From: Streptomyces durocortorensis
GTDB taxonomy: Bacteria > Actinomycetota > Actinomycetes > Streptomycetales > Streptomycetaceae
Length of the DNA stretch: 64,000 nt
Direction of reading: 5' to 3'
Assembly (NCBI RefSeq): GCF_031760065.1
Contig: NZ_CP134500.1
Location: 2,232,001 to 2,296,000, forward strand
The notes beneath the pieces were generated by a model. That model worked only from the letters and a program-made list of their open reading frames with translations. It did not search any database and was not told where the DNA came from. Position 1 is the stretch's first letter; each line of letters starts with the position of its first letter. A program made the translations under genes and the position numbers. Below are positions 48,852 through 59,600 of the stretch, piece by piece.

Positions 48852-50534
48852 CTACAGATGCGTCGGCTCGAACATCCGCAGCAGGGCCGGGAGCACGACG
48901 ACGGACGGCCCCGGGGCCGCCAGGGCCTTCGACAGGTCGGCGGCGAGCGACTCCGGTGTCGTACGGACGGCCGGTACGCCGAAGGACTCGGCGAGGGCGA
49001 CGAAGTCCGGGCGGGTCAGTTCGGTGGCCGTGGCCTCGCCGAAGGCGCCCGTCATGTACTCGCGCAGGATGCCGTAGCCCCCGTCGTCGACGATCAGCCA
49101 GGTCAGCGGCAGGTCGTACTGACGGGCGGTGGCCAGCTCCGCGATGGAGTACATCGCGCCTCCATCACCGGAGACCGCGAGCACCGGCTTCGTCGGGTCG
49201 GCGGCGGCAGCCCCGATGGCCGCCGGGAAGCCGTAGCCGAGACCGCCCGCGCCCTGGGCGGAGTGCATGGTGTTGGGGTGCCGGGCGTCGAACGCGGACC
49301 AGGCCCAGTACGACAGGATCGTCATGTCCCAGAAGCTGGGCGCGGCGTCGGGCAGCGCCTCGCGGACGGCGGCGAGGACCTGCTGCTCCAGAGTGAGGCC
49401 CTGGGCGGCGATCCGGGACCGCACCTTCTCCAGCACCGTACGTACGCGCTCCGCGACGCCCGCGTCCTGCCGCGGCTCGACGGCCTCCAGGAGGTCGGCC
49501 AGCGCCTCGCGGGCGTCGGAGTGGATGCCGAGCGCGGGGTGGTTGGACTCCAGCTTCCCGGCGTCGGCCTCGATCTGGATGACCCGGCCGCGCGGGCGGA
49601 AGGTGTGGTAGTTCGAGGAGAGTTCGCCGAGGCCCGAGCCGACGACGAGCAGGACGTCCGCGTCCTCCAGGAAGTCGGTGGTGTGCCGGTCCTCCAGCCA
49701 GGAGCGCAGCGAGAGCGGGTGCTCCCAGGGGAAGGCGCCCTTGCCGCCGAAGGTGGTGACGACGGGCGCGTCGATCTTCTCGGCCAGCGCGCGCAGCTTG
49801 CCGGAGGCGTCGGAGCGGACGACTCCCCCACCCGCGATGATCACGGGCCGTTCGGCGTTCGACAGCAGGTGCGCGGCGGCGATCGTCAGCTCGGGGCGCG
49901 GGTGGAGCTCGCGCGGGGTGGCGTCCATGGGGCTGACGACCGGCAGGGTCGTCTCGGTGAGCAGCACGTCCTGCGGGATCTCGACCCAGACCGGCCCGTG
50001 CGGGGCGCTCAGCGCGGACTCCCAGGCGGCGGCGATCGCGGACGGGATCTGCGAGGCGGTCCGCACGGTGTGCACGGACTTCACGATGTCGCGGACGGAT
50101 GCCTGCTGGTCGCGCAACTCGTGGAGATAGCCGTGCCGCCCGCCGCCGAGCCCCGCCGCCGGGATCTGGCTGGAGATCGCGAGGACGGGCGCGGAGGCGG
50201 CGGCCGCCTCCTGGAGCGCGGCGAGCGAGGTGAGCGCACCGGGCCCGGTGGAGAGCAGCAGCGGCGCGACCTCGCCGGTGATCCGGCCGTACGCGTCGGC
50301 AGCGAAGCCCGCGTTGTTCTCGACACGGAGCCCGACGTACGAGAGGGCTGAGCGGCGCAGCGCGTCGAACATGCCGAGCGCGTGCTGCCCGGGCAGGCCG
50401 AAGACGGTGGTCGCGCCGAGCCCCTGGAGGGACTCGACGACCAGGTCACCGCCGTTGCGGCCGGGCGGCGGGGTCAGTACGGCGGCGGCCTGCGCGGGGG
50501 TGAGCCGCGGCCGGTCGTCGTGATCGTGGCTCAC
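48852..50534 (-). CDS. Thiamine diphosphate-dependent decarboxylase (acetolactate synthase-like)
   Basis: This 560-residue enzyme has the three-domain layout of TPP decarboxylases. The catalytic Glu lies in [15 protein letters not shown] (near residue 72). The C-terminal TPP/Mg site is [20 protein letters not shown] followed by VDDGGYG, which has Asp where Asn is usual. Its GTG start overlaps the stop of the ureohydrolase gene, so they act together. In Pseudomonas the 2-ketoarginine decarboxylase AruI is an acetolactate-synthase-like TPP enzyme working with guanidinobutyrase. A similar arginine-transaminase route is plausible here, but I cannot exclude another 2-oxo acid. Confidence 0.85.
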   Translation of the reverse strand: MSHDHDDRPRLTPAQAAAVLTPPPGRNGGDLVVESLQGLGATTVFGLPGQHALGMFDALRRSALSYVGLRVENNAGFAADAYGRITGEVAPLLLSTGPGALTSLAALQEAAAASAPVLAISSQIPAAGLGGGRHGYLHELRDQQASVRDIVKSVHTVRTASQIPSAIAAAWESALSAPHGPVWVEIPQDVLLTETTLPVVSPMDATPRELHPRPELTIAAAHLLSNAERPVIIAGGGVVRSDASGKLRALAEKIDAPVVTTFGGKGAFPWEHPLSLRSWLEDRHTTDFLEDADVLLVVGSGLGELSSNYHTFRPRGRVIQIEADAGKLESNHPALGIHSDAREALADLLEAVEPRQDAGVAERVRTVLEKVRSRIAAQGLTLEQQVLAAVREALPDAAPSFWDMTILSYWAWSAFDARHPNTMHSAQGAGGLGYGFPAAIGAAAADPTKPVLAVSGDGGAMYSIAELATARQYDLPLTWLIVDDGGYGILREYMTGAFGEATATELTRPDFVALAESFGVPAVRTTPESLAADLSKALAAPGPSVVVLPALLRMFEPTHL

Positions 50535-51511
50535 TTGGCGTCCTTGGCTTCCTTCGCCGCCGCGATCTGGCGGGACATGATCGTCGTCAGCTCGTACGCG
50601 GCGTGCGAGGCGGCCACGGAGGTGATCTCGGCGTGGTCGTACGCCGGGGCGACCTCGACCAGGTCGGCGGAGACCAGGTGGCAGGAGGACAGCCCGCGCA
50701 GGATCTCCAGGAGCTCACGGGAGGTGAGGCCGCCCGCCTCGGGGGTGCCGGTGCCGGGGGCGTGCGCCGGGTCCAGGACGTCGATGTCGATGGAGATGTA
50801 GAGCGGCCGGTCGCCGATGCGCTGGCGCAGCTGGTCGGCGATCTCGTCGACGCCGCGTCGCATGACGTCGGCGGAGGTGACGATGCCGAAGCCCATTTTC
50901 TCGTCGTCGGTCAGGTCCTGCTTGCCGTACAGCGGCCCGCGGGTGCCGACGTGGGAGAGCGCGGAGGTGTCGAGGATGCCCTCCTCGACGGCCCTGCGGA
51001 ACGGGGTGCCGTGGGTGTACTCGGCCCCGAAGTAGGTGTCCCAGGTGTCCAGGTGCGCGTCGAAGTGGAGCAGCGCGACGGGCCCGTGCTTCTTGGCGAC
51101 GGAGCGCAGGAGGGGCAGCGCGATGGTGTGGTCGCCGCCGAGCGTCATGAGGCGTGCGCCGGTGGACAGCAGGTCGTCGGCCGCGCCCTCGACGGCCTCG
51201 ACGGCCTCGTTGATGTTGAACGGGTTCGCCGCGATGTCCCCGGCGTCCGCGACCTGCGCGAGGGCGAACGGCGACGCGTCCTGGGCCGGGTTGTACGGGC
51301 GCAGCAGCCGGGAGGCCTCACGGATCGCGTTGCCGCCGAAGCGGGCGCCGGGCCGGTAGGAGACCCCGGTGTCGAAGGGCACGCCGACCACGGCGACGTC
51401 GGTGCGGCCGACCTCGTCGAGCCGGGGCAGCCGGGCGAACGTCGCGGGCCCGGCGTACCGCGGGACGCGGGAGGAGTCGATGGGGCCGCGCGGCGCTTCG
51501 GTGCTGCTCAT
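50531..51511 (-). CDS. SpeB-family ureohydrolase (agmatinase / guanidinobutyrase-like)
   Basis: This 326-residue enzyme has the dinuclear manganese motifs of the arginase superfamily: [24 protein letters not shown] and [15 protein letters not shown], supplying all expected His and Asp ligands. It should release urea from a guanidino substrate such as agmatine or 4-guanidinobutyrate. Its stop overlaps the TPP-decarboxylase start. The ATG at 51511 follows a run of Cs, with GGAAAGG further upstream. A divergent PucR regulator beyond a small ORF probably controls the operon. Confidence 0.9.
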   Translation of the reverse strand: MSSTEAPRGPIDSSRVPRYAGPATFARLPRLDEVGRTDVAVVGVPFDTGVSYRPGARFGGNAIREASRLLRPYNPAQDASPFALAQVADAGDIAANPFNINEAVEAVEGAADDLLSTGARLMTLGGDHTIALPLLRSVAKKHGPVALLHFDAHLDTWDTYFGAEYTHGTPFRRAVEEGILDTSALSHVGTRGPLYGKQDLTDDEKMGFGIVTSADVMRRGVDEIADQLRQRIGDRPLYISIDIDVLDPAHAPGTGTPEAGGLTSRELLEILRGLSSCHLVSADLVEVAPAYDHAEITSVAASHAAYELTTIMSRQIAAAKEAKDAK

Positions 51512-51618
51512 GGGGGGGTGTGCCTTTCCTTCGTTTTCGTACGGGTTTCGGATTTCGTACGGTGTCCAGTGTGCGGGGTGATCGGGCGTGCCCCGAATCC
51601 GGCCCGGGGGGGGCGTCC

Positions 51619-51789
51619 TCAGACGCCGGACGGGCTCGGTTCGGCGGGGGCCTCCGCCGCGGCTCCGTCGTCCGGGCCGCCCCGCCCCGCCCCGCCAGCC
51701 GCTCGCGCCAGGCGGCCGGCAATGCCCCACCAGCCCATGGCGAGCATGCCGGCCAGGCAGACGACGATCACGGCGTGGTCGACAGCCAT
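51619..51789 (-). CDS. 56-residue membrane ORF, possible remnant of a sodium:solute symporter
   Basis: The ORF encodes one hydrophobic segment ([18 protein letters not shown]), then a Gly/Ala/Pro-rich tail of low complexity. The start [22 protein letters not shown] looks like the first membrane helix of SLC5/SSS sodium:solute symporters, which often begin this way and continue for about 500 residues. Here the frame stops after 56 codons. It has a good GGAAGGAA ribosome site and lies just upstream of the ureohydrolase on the same strand. It may be a broken transporter gene or a real small membrane protein. Confidence 0.5.
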   Translation of the reverse strand: MAVDHAVIVVCLAGMLAMGWWGIAGRLARAAGGAGRGGPDDGAAAEAPAEPSPSGV

Positions 51790-51887
51790 GGCTTCCTTCC
51801 GTCTCGCTCGCGCAGATGGCAAAGAGCAGGTGGCAGATGCAGGTGCGAGGAAGACGGTAGGTGGCCGAACGGCGGCGCTGAAGTGTA

Positions 51888-51925
51888 CGTTTCCTCCATT
51901 CTCGACGTGCTGAATGGAGGAAACG
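51888..51925. promoter_or_regulatory. Perfect 14-bp inverted repeat overlapping the pucR ribosome site
   Basis: CGTTTCCTCCATTC (51888-51901) and GAATGGAGGAAACG (51912-51925) are exact reverse complements separated by 10 nt. The second arm contains the GGAGG ribosome site of the PucR-type gene. As DNA it is a good operator between the divergent genes. As RNA it could fold and hide the ribosome site. Confidence 0.75.
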
Positions 51926-51928
51926 CCC

Positions 51929-53581
51929 ATGCCGACTCCGTCCGCGGGGGCTTCCTCGTCTTCCGCGGGGGCTTCCGCGTCTTCCGCAGGGGCTTCCGCG
52001 TCTTCCGCAGGGGCTTCCGCGGGAGCCACGCCGGTGAGCGGGCCCCCCACCCCGCCCATCCCGCTCAGGGAGCTCCTGGCGAGCAAGGGCCTGGGCCTGC
52101 GCCGGATCGCGGGCCCGGCCGAGGCCGACCTCCTCTGGGTGCACACCTCGGAGATGGCCGACCCGTACCCGTACCTGCTCGGCGGTGAGCTGCTGCTGAG
52201 CGCCGGGGTGCTGCTCACGGACCCGGACCACTATGTCGCCCGGCTGGTGGAGGCCGGGGCGGCGGCCCTCGGCTTCGGGGTGCGCCCGGTGCACGAGACG
52301 GTCCCCGAGGCGCTGATCGAGGCATGCGACCGGCACGGGCTGCCGCTGCTGGAGGTCCCGCCGGAGACCCCGTTCACCGCGATCGCGCGGGCGGTGTGGC
52401 GCCTGATGGCCGAAGCCCGCCACCGCGAGCTGCGCCGGGTGACCCGCGCCCAGCAGGCCCTGGCCTCGGCCGCGGCCCGCCCCGACCCCGTACCGGCGGT
52501 GCTCCACCAGCTGGCGACGCAGCTCGGCGGCCGGGCGGTGCTGCTGACGGCGAAGGGCGAAGAGGTGCACGCGGCGGAGCGCCTCCCGGCCGAGGAGACG
52601 CACGCAGGGGGCCGCAGCCCGGCCGAGGAGACGCACACGGGAGGCCGCAGCCCGGCCGGGGAAACCCATGCGGCGAGGCGTCACGCACCCCAAGGGCCGG
52701 CTGCGGAGGCGCTGGCCCGGCTGGCCCGGGTGGTCGCCCGCGTACGCCCCGGCTCCCCCGCCTCGGCCACCGACACCCACGGCGGCACCCACCTCTCGGC
52801 GTACGCCCTGGGCGGCGGCGAGGGCCTGGTCCTGGCCCTCGCGACCCGGCGACGGGAGCCCGGCGACCACACGGTTGCGGGCATCGCGGTCGTCCTGCTC
52901 TCCCTCCTCGCCGCCCCCCACCAGGGCGCGGACGCGGCGGGCCGCTCAGCAGCCCTGGTCCGCATGCTCCTGGGCGCCTCCCCCGCCGAAGTGGCCCCGC
53001 TGGTCGGCCCCGAGGGCCCGTGGACGGTGGTCCACGCCCGCCGCACGGACGGCACCCCCGCGGACGCCCTGACGGCGGGCACCCTGGGCGCCTCGCTGGG
53101 CTCGGCCCTGGTGGACGCGGGGAGGGGCGGCGGGGACGCGGTACGGGTGCTGGTGCCGGGAGGCGGTGAGCCCACCCGGGTCGCCCCCCAACCCGGCTGG
53201 ACGCTCGGCGCGTCGGCCCCCACCCCCCTCACCGCTCTCGACGCCGCCGACACCCTGGCCGCCCGCGCCCTGGCCCGCGCGGAGGCGACCCGCGCCCCGC
53301 TGGCGGTGGACTCCCCCGCGAGCGGCCTCGCCGCGCTGATCCCGCCCGACCAGGCGGCCGCCCACGCCCGCACCCTGCTCGCCCCGCTCACCGCGCCCCT
53401 GGCCGACACCCTGCGCTGCTGGCTCTCCCTCCACGGCAGCTGGGACCGCACGGCGGTGGCCCTCGGCGTCCACCGCAACACCGTCCGCCAACGCATCGGG
53501 CGGTGCGCGGCGTTGCTCGGCAGGGACCTGGACGACATGGACGTACGGACGGAGTTGTGGTTCGCGCTGCGGCAGGGGTGA
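51929..53581 (+). CDS. PucR-family transcriptional regulator
   Basis: This 550-residue regulator has the PucR N-terminal domain (about 40-180, with [20 protein letters not shown] and LLLSAGVLL) and a GGDEF-like or linker middle. The C-terminal PucR HTH ([20 protein letters not shown], about 500-525) follows. I chose the ATG at 51929 because GGAGG is 8 nt upstream; an ATG at 51914 overlaps that site. The N-terminus contains tandem AGASASS heptads and the middle has a triplicated [11 protein letters not shown] unit. It is divergent from the ureohydrolase operon across a perfect inverted repeat, so it probably regulates that operon and itself. Confidence 0.92.
   Translation: MPTPSAGASSSSAGASASSAGASASSAGASAGATPVSGPPTPPIPLRELLASKGLGLRRIAGPAEADLLWVHTSEMADPYPYLLGGELLLSAGVLLTDPDHYVARLVEAGAAALGFGVRPVHETVPEALIEACDRHGLPLLEVPPETPFTAIARAVWRLMAEARHRELRRVTRAQQALASAAARPDPVPAVLHQLATQLGGRAVLLTAKGEEVHAAERLPAEETHAGGRSPAEETHTGGRSPAGETHAARRHAPQGPAAEALARLARVVARVRPGSPASATDTHGGTHLSAYALGGGEGLVLALATRRREPGDHTVAGIAVVLLSLLAAPHQGADAAGRSAALVRMLLGASPAEVAPLVGPEGPWTVVHARRTDGTPADALTAGTLGASLGSALVDAGRGGGDAVRVLVPGGGEPTRVAPQPGWTLGASAPTPLTALDAADTLAARALARAEATRAPLAVDSPASGLAALIPPDQAAAHARTLLAPLTAPLADTLRCWLSLHGSWDRTAVALGVHRNTVRQRIGRCAALLGRDLDDMDVRTELWFALRQG
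51947..52022 (+). repeat. 21-bp tandem repeat in the 5' end of the pucR gene
   Basis: About three and a half copies of a GCTTCCGCGTCTTCCGCAGG-type unit with a 21-bp period encode AGASASS heptads. The period is a multiple of three, so changes in copy number keep the reading frame. A second in-frame repeat, encoding [15 protein letters not shown] units, lies near 52590-52670. Confidence 0.8.
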
Positions 53582-53672
53582 CGCGTATCGGACGGCGGTG
53601 CCCGGTCCCGGCGACCCTGGTGTGCACTCCACGCCCGCCCCTCGGTATGTTGCAGTGGCAAAGGGGGATCGC

Positions 53673-53939
53673 ATGGCACGGGATTACGACAGTCAGCTGC
53701 TGGAATCGGTGGGGGTACGCCGACGCCGGATGCGGGACGCCCTGCTCTTCGGTGCCGGACGCGCACGGCGCACGGCCGACGAACGGCTCGGGAAGGTATT
53801 CGCGGGCATCGCCATCACCGCCGTGCTGTGCGCCGGGTGCGTGGGCTGGTCATTCCTCCAGCACACCCTGGACAAACAGAAGGCCGAGCAGGAAAAGCAA
53901 CAGCAGCAACGGCAGGCGCAGCGGTACGAGCCCCGGTGA
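53673..53939 (+). CDS. Small single-pass membrane protein at the start of the ESX locus
   Basis: This 88-residue protein has a basic, cytoplasmic-looking N-terminus (VRRRRMRDALL), one membrane helix (FAGIAITAVLCAGCVGWSFL, about 43-62) and a charged, Gln-rich tail. Proteins of this form lie directly upstream of eccD in Streptomyces ESX loci. Its role is unknown; an accessory part of the secretion complex is likely. The ATG at 53673 has AAGGGGG upstream. Confidence 0.8.
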   Translation: MARDYDSQLLESVGVRRRRMRDALLFGAGRARRTADERLGKVFAGIAITAVLCAGCVGWSFLQHTLDKQKAEQEKQQQQRQAQRYEPR

Positions 53940-54023
53940 ATTTCTCCCGAGAGGCCGGAATCACGGTGCACTTTGCCCAATTGGCCCGAAATTCCGGAAA
54001 GTCGCGATGATAGGTTGCCGTAA

Positions 54024-55382
54024 ATGGCGAGTACAGCAATAACATCCCGCACGGAACTGAGCCGGGTGACCCTCGTCGGCGAGCGGCGGCGGGCCGACAT
54101 CGTGCTGCCCTCCGATACGCCTATCGGCCAACTGCTTCCGGACATTCTTCAGTTGCTGGACGACCGGGCCGCCTCACGGCCGCTGACCCGGCAGTTGATC
54201 ACCTCCGACGGCTCGGCGCTGCCGCACGACAGCACCCTTGCCTCGGCCGGGGTCAGCGACGGGGCCGTGCTCCGCCTGGTCAGGACCCACGCCGCGCCGC
54301 CCGCCCCGGTGGTCCACGACGTCACGGACCAGGTGGCCGACAGCCTCGACCTACAGGCCTGGCGCTGGCGTCCGGCCGTGCGACGGGTCGGCGCAGGCGC
54401 GGCGACCGTGGTGTTCGCGGTGCTCGCCGCCCTGCTGGCCCGCCGCGAGTTCCCGCTCGACGCGCTGGCCGGCGCCCTCGCGGTCGTCACCGCCGTCCTC
54501 CTGGTGGGCGGCGCGCTGATCTCCCGGCTCGGGTCCGGCAACCGCGGTCTGGCGACCGCGCTGCTGTTCGTCTCCGGCGGCCTCGGCGTTCTCACGGCCT
54601 GGACCGCCGCCGACGCGTACGGCTGGCCGGGCCCCGCCCGGCTCGCCGCGGTGGCGGCGGCGGTGGCCCTGGCGCTGACGCTGCTCGGCGTCTTCTCCCC
54701 GCTGGGCCGCGGGGGCCTCATCGGCGCCGGGGCCACGGCGGCCGTGACGGCGGTGTGGGAGGCCGTGGCCGCGGTGGAGTCCGATCCTGCCCGGATCGGC
54801 GCGGTGATGGCCGTGTTCTCCATGGTCCTGCTCGGCATGCTGCCCCGCCTCGCCCTGATGGCCTCCGGGCTCACGGCGCTCGACGACCGGCGCTCGGGCG
54901 GAATGTCGGTGAGCCGCCACGACGTGTCCAACGCGCTGGCCGCCACGCACCGCGGGCTGGCCCTCGCCACCGTCGTCACCGCGGTGTCGGCGGCAGCGGC
55001 GGGCTGGCTGCTCACCCTGGCCGCGCGGCCGACCGTGTGGACGGTGCTCCTGTCCTCGCTGGTCGCGGTGGTGCTGCTGTCGAGGGCCCGCGCGTTTCCG
55101 CTGGTGGCCGAGGTGGTGGCCCTGTTCGCCGCCGCGGGGGTCCTGTTCGTACGGCTCGTGATGCTGTGGATGGAACAGGCGTCCGGGGCAGCGGGCCCCG
55201 TGGCCGTGCTCGGCGCGGCGGCGCTGCTGCCGCTGCTCGCCCTGGCGGTGGAGCCTCCCGAGCACGTACGGGTGCGGCTGCGGCGCACCGCCGACCTGGT
55301 CGAGTCGATCGGCATGGTGGGGATGTTCCCGCTCGCCATCGGGGTGTTCGGTATGTACGGCCAGCTGCTCAACAAGTTCTGA
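54024..55382 (+). CDS. eccD: Type VII secretion integral membrane protein EccD
   Basis: This 452-residue protein has an N-terminal ubiquitin-like YukD domain (about 10-95, LSRVTLVGERRRADIVLPSD and ISDGAVLRL-type strands). About 11 hydrophobic segments to the C-terminus follow. EccD forms the membrane channel scaffold of ESX systems together with EccC. The context (MinD-like ATPase, EccC, WXG100 proteins) confirms the call. The ATG at 54024 lacks a Shine-Dalgarno sequence, and an AT-rich TAGGTT 8 nt upstream could be a -10 element for a leaderless mRNA. Confidence 0.93.
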   Translation: MASTAITSRTELSRVTLVGERRRADIVLPSDTPIGQLLPDILQLLDDRAASRPLTRQLITSDGSALPHDSTLASAGVSDGAVLRLVRTHAAPPAPVVHDVTDQVADSLDLQAWRWRPAVRRVGAGAATVVFAVLAALLARREFPLDALAGALAVVTAVLLVGGALISRLGSGNRGLATALLFVSGGLGVLTAWTAADAYGWPGPARLAAVAAAVALALTLLGVFSPLGRGGLIGAGATAAVTAVWEAVAAVESDPARIGAVMAVFSMVLLGMLPRLALMASGLTALDDRRSGGMSVSRHDVSNALAATHRGLALATVVTAVSAAAAGWLLTLAARPTVWTVLLSSLVAVVLLSRARAFPLVAEVVALFAAAGVLFVRLVMLWMEQASGAAGPVAVLGAAALLPLLALAVEPPEHVRVRLRRTADLVESIGMVGMFPLAIGVFGMYGQLLNKF

Positions 55383-55437
55383 CATCCATGCGCGGGCGGC
55401 TCCGGTCGGGGCGGCGGAGCGGAGAAGAAGGGCAGAC

Positions 55438-56670
55438 ATGCCGAACGCGGACAACTGGCAGGGTGATGTGCTGCGCGATCTGAGGGGTACACCCCCGCGG
55501 CAGGCGGCGAGCTCCGGCGACCGGCACGGTGACCACCCCGGCGACCGCCCCGGTGGCCCCCCTGGCGACCGCCCCGGTGACCGGCACGCGGCGGGCCCTG
55601 ACGGCGGCCCTCCGGCCCCTTCAGCACCCACCGAGCACCTCGCTGCCGCCCCCGCCGGACACAACCCCCCGGCCACCCCGGCCATCCCGGCCGCCCCGGC
55701 CCCGCGCTCCCCCGCCCCCCGTCCGGCAGGCCCCCGGCGCCCCTACCGGTCCCCCGACTCGCGGCCCGTGGTGGACGGCGCACTGACCGGCACGGCACGC
55801 AAGCCGCTGCGGGGTGAACCGCTCGTCGTCCGGGCGTCGCGCGCCGTGCGCCGTATCGTTTCCTCCTCGGCGGCCCGCGAGGTCGCCGAACTCACCCGGA
55901 CCGCCGGGACGCTCCAGCAGCCGGTCACGACCGGGCGGCAGATCGCCGTCACCTCCATCCGGGGCGGTGCGGGCAAGACGACCGTGGCGGCCCTGCTCGG
56001 CACGGCGTACGCGCACTACCGCCAGGACCCGGTCCTCCTCGTCGAGGCCGATCCCGCGCTCGGCTCGCTGCCCCTGCGCGTCGGCGCGGAGACTCTGCGC
56101 TGGACCACGGCCGATCTGGCCGACCTCGTGGAACCACAGATGTCGCTGCTCGACGTCACCGGCTACCTCGTCCAGCTCCCCGACAACGCCTGGCTGCTGC
56201 CCGGCAGTCAGGGCCGCATCGGCGCCATGCTGGACGCCTCCGCCTACGAGCGGGTCATGGTGGCGCTGCGCCGCTACTTCGGCGTGACCGTGGTCGACTG
56301 CGAGACGCTGCCCGCCGAGGTCGCCCGAGTCGCGCTCTCCGCCGCCCAGGCCCGGGTCCTGGTCGCCCCCGCCACACTGGACGGCATCACCAGCACGTAC
56401 GCGGTCCTCCAGTGGATGCAGGGGCTGCCCCGCCACATGATCGAGGGCACCGTGGTCGCCCTCACCGCTACGACGGCCCGCCCGGGGATCGACCTGGCGG
56501 CCGCCGCCGAGAAGCTCCGGTCCACCGGCGCGGCCGTGCACGTGCTGCCCCACGACCGGCATCTGGCGCAAGGCGGCGCCCTGCGCACCGAACTGCTCGC
56601 CCGGCCGACGCGGCTCGCCGCCACCCGGCTGGCCGCCGAGGTCTTCCAGCTCTCCCAGAAGCGCCGGTAA
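55438..56670 (+). CDS. MinD/ParA-like ATPase of the ESX locus
   Basis: This 410-residue protein has a long Pro/Gly/His-rich disordered N-terminus (about 20-110). A deviant Walker A P-loop ATPase domain follows (VTSIRGGAGKTTVAALL near 170-186, LVEADPALGSL). The fold resembles EspI/MinD-like ATPases that accompany ESX systems and may regulate them. It sits between eccD and eccC. The ATG at 55438 has GAAGAAGGG upstream. The D-R-P-G-type repeats in the N-terminus (DRHGDHPGDRPGGPPGDRPG) reflect short DNA repeats. Confidence 0.9.
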   Translation: MPNADNWQGDVLRDLRGTPPRQAASSGDRHGDHPGDRPGGPPGDRPGDRHAAGPDGGPPAPSAPTEHLAAAPAGHNPPATPAIPAAPAPRSPAPRPAGPRRPYRSPDSRPVVDGALTGTARKPLRGEPLVVRASRAVRRIVSSSAAREVAELTRTAGTLQQPVTTGRQIAVTSIRGGAGKTTVAALLGTAYAHYRQDPVLLVEADPALGSLPLRVGAETLRWTTADLADLVEPQMSLLDVTGYLVQLPDNAWLLPGSQGRIGAMLDASAYERVMVALRRYFGVTVVDCETLPAEVARVALSAAQARVLVAPATLDGITSTYAVLQWMQGLPRHMIEGTVVALTATTARPGIDLAAAAEKLRSTGAAVHVLPHDRHLAQGGALRTELLARPTRLAATRLAAEVFQLSQKRR

Positions 56671-56675
56671 CGCCC

Positions 56676-59600
56676 ATGAGTACGCGTCTGATCCACCGCC
56701 CCGCCCGGACCACCCGCCCGCCGGCCGCCCCCGCGCCCCGCACCATCGAGGCCCCGCCCAACCTCCCCGAGGGCAAGGCGGGCAACATCGCGATGTCGCT
56801 GCTGCCCGTGGCCGGGGTCATGTCGTCGGTCGTGATGATGACGGTCGTCCGCAACAGCCAGTTCGCCGCACTCGGCGCACTCGTCCTCGTGGTCACCGTC
56901 ATCGGTTCCGTCGCCCTGCTCTTCTCCCAGCGCGGCAAGGCCCAGCGCACCCGTCGCACCCAGCGCGAGGCCTACCTGGCCTACGTGGAGGACCTGCGCG
57001 AGGAGCTCTCGGCGGAGGAGCGCGAGCGGCGTGAACACGCCGACGTGCTGAACCCCCCGCCCTACGCCCTGTACGACATCGTGCGCGACCCGGCGCGCCT
57101 GTGGGAGCGGCGCAGGGTCGACGACGACTTCCTGCGGGTACGGGTCGGCACCGGCGAGATGCCCGTACGGGATCTCCAGATCGCCGAGCCGGGGTCGACG
57201 GTGCTCACGCCGCCCGACCTCTTCATGCTCAACGAGGCGTCGGCGCTGGTGAACCGGTTCCGCAACGGCACCGAGCTGCCGCTCACCGTCCCGCTGGACC
57301 GGATCGGCAACGTCAGCGTGATCGGCGCCCGCGAGGACTGCCTGCGGGTGGCCCGCGCGCTGCTCGTCCAGGCCGCCGCCCTGCACGCCCCCGACGACGT
57401 GGCGATCGCCCTCGCCGCGCCCGGCGACCGCATGGACGACTGGGAGTGGGCGAAGTGGCTGCCGCATCTGCTCGACACCGAGCGGTTCGACGGCCCGGTC
57501 GCCGCCCGCCGCATCGCCCCCTCCGCCCCTCAGCTCGCCCGGCAGCTCGGTCCGGAGCTGCGCCGCCGGGCCTCGTACGCCGCCGAGGTCCGGCGCGGGC
57601 TGGCCGGGCGGGACGCGCTGTCGATGAACTCCCGGCTGCTCGTCGTCACCGACGGGCACGGCGAGGACGCGGTCGACCTGCCGCGCCCGGACGACGCCGT
57701 GAGCCTGCGCGAGATGGGCGTCACCGTCCTGCACCTGCTGGAGCGGCGGGTGCAGGAGCCGGGGCACGTCTCCGTACGCATCACCGTCGACGGCACGGAC
57801 GTGACCATCGAGGACCTCCGGGCCCCGGAGCCCCTGGAGGCCCACGGCACGGTGGACGAGGCGGGCATCCCGTACGCCGAGGGCCTGGCCCGGATGCTCG
57901 CGCCGCTGCGGCTGTCCGCCGAGTCGCTCGCCGACGCCCCGCTGTCGGGGCCGGTCGAGTTCGCCACGATGCTCGGCATCGACGACGTGGCCCGGCTCGA
58001 CCTGGACCGGCTGTGGGCGCCGCGCGGCGAACGCGCCTTCCTCCGTGTCCCGATCGGCATCAGCGACTCGCACGAGCCGGTGCTGCTGGACCTCAAGGAG
58101 TCCTCCGAGCTGGGCATGGGCCCGCACGGACTGTGCGTGGGCGCGACCGGTTCGGGAAAATCGGAACTGCTGCGGACACTCGTCCTCGCTCTGGTGGCCA
58201 CGCACCCGCCGGAGGACCTGGCACTCGTCCTGGTCGACTACAAGGGCGGGGCGACGTTCGCCCCGTTCGCGGACCTGCCGCACGTGGCCGGGGTCATCAC
58301 CAACCTGGAGAACCAGGCGGGGCTCGTCGAACGCGTCCACTCCTCCCTCGCCGGTGAGGTCAAGCGCCGCCAACAGGCACTCAAAGACGCGGGGAACGTC
58401 GCCGACATCGGGGACTACGCGGCCCTCCGCGCCGAGAAGCGGCCGGATCTGGACCCGCTGCCGCATCTCTTCGTGGTGATCGACGAGTTCGGCGAACTGC
58501 TCACCGCCAAGCCGGACTTCATCGACCTGTTCCTCTCCATAGGCCGTATCGGCCGCTCCATCGGCGTCCATCTGCTGCTCTCCAGCCAGCGCATCGAGGG
58601 CGGCAAGCTCAAGGGCCTGGACACCTATCTCTCCTACCGCCTCGGTCTGCGGACCTTCTCCGCCGACGAGTCCCGCACGGTCCTGGACACCACGGACGCC
58701 TTCCACCTGCCTCCGCTGCCCGGATTCGGCTACCTGAAGGTCGACACGAGCCACTACTCCCGCTTCAAGGCCGGTTACGTGTCCGGGGGTTACCGAGGCC
58801 CGGTCCGCACCGCCGACGAGGAGGAGGCCGGTCCGCTCGCCCTGCCGTACGAGGCGTTCAACACCCTGGCCGGTCCGGACGAGACCCGGCACTCCCCGGA
58901 ACCCGCGTCCCGCCGCCGCGAGACGGGCCCCACCGAACTCGGCGTCATGGTCGATCAGTTGACCGGTGCCGCGCCGCCCGTACGGAGCATCTGGCTGCCC
59001 CCGCTGCCCACCGCCACCGCCCTCGACACCGTCGCCGGTCCGCTGGACATCGGCCCGCACGGGATGCGGCTGGCCGGAGCCGGCACGGCGGGCGACCGCA
59101 GACCGCTGCGCGTCCCGGTCGGCCTGCTCGACGACCCGGCGCGGCAGTGGCAGGGCAAGTGGTTCCTGGACCTCACCGTGGCGGGCGGCCACGCGGCGGT
59201 GATCGGCGGACCGCAGTCGGGCAAGACGACGCTGCTGCGCACCCTCGTCCTCTCCCTCGCGCTCACCCACACCCCGCGCGAGGTCGGCGTCTACGGTCTC
59301 GACCTGGTCGGCGGCGGCCTCCAGGCGCTGTCGGGGCTGCCGCACGTGGGCGGCATCGCGGGCCGCGCGGACCGGGAGCGGGCGGCCCGCACCGTCGAGG
59401 AGGTCCGCACCATGCTCGCGCTGCGCGAGGACCTCTTCCGCGAGCACGGCATCGATTCGGTCGAGCAACTGCGCACCCTGCACGCGGCGGGCAGGCTGCC
59501 CGAACTGGCGTCGGCCGAGATCCTGCTCGTCATCGACGGATTCGGCGCGCTCCGCGACGACTTCGAGGAGCTGGACGACGCGATCGCCGACATCCTCAAG

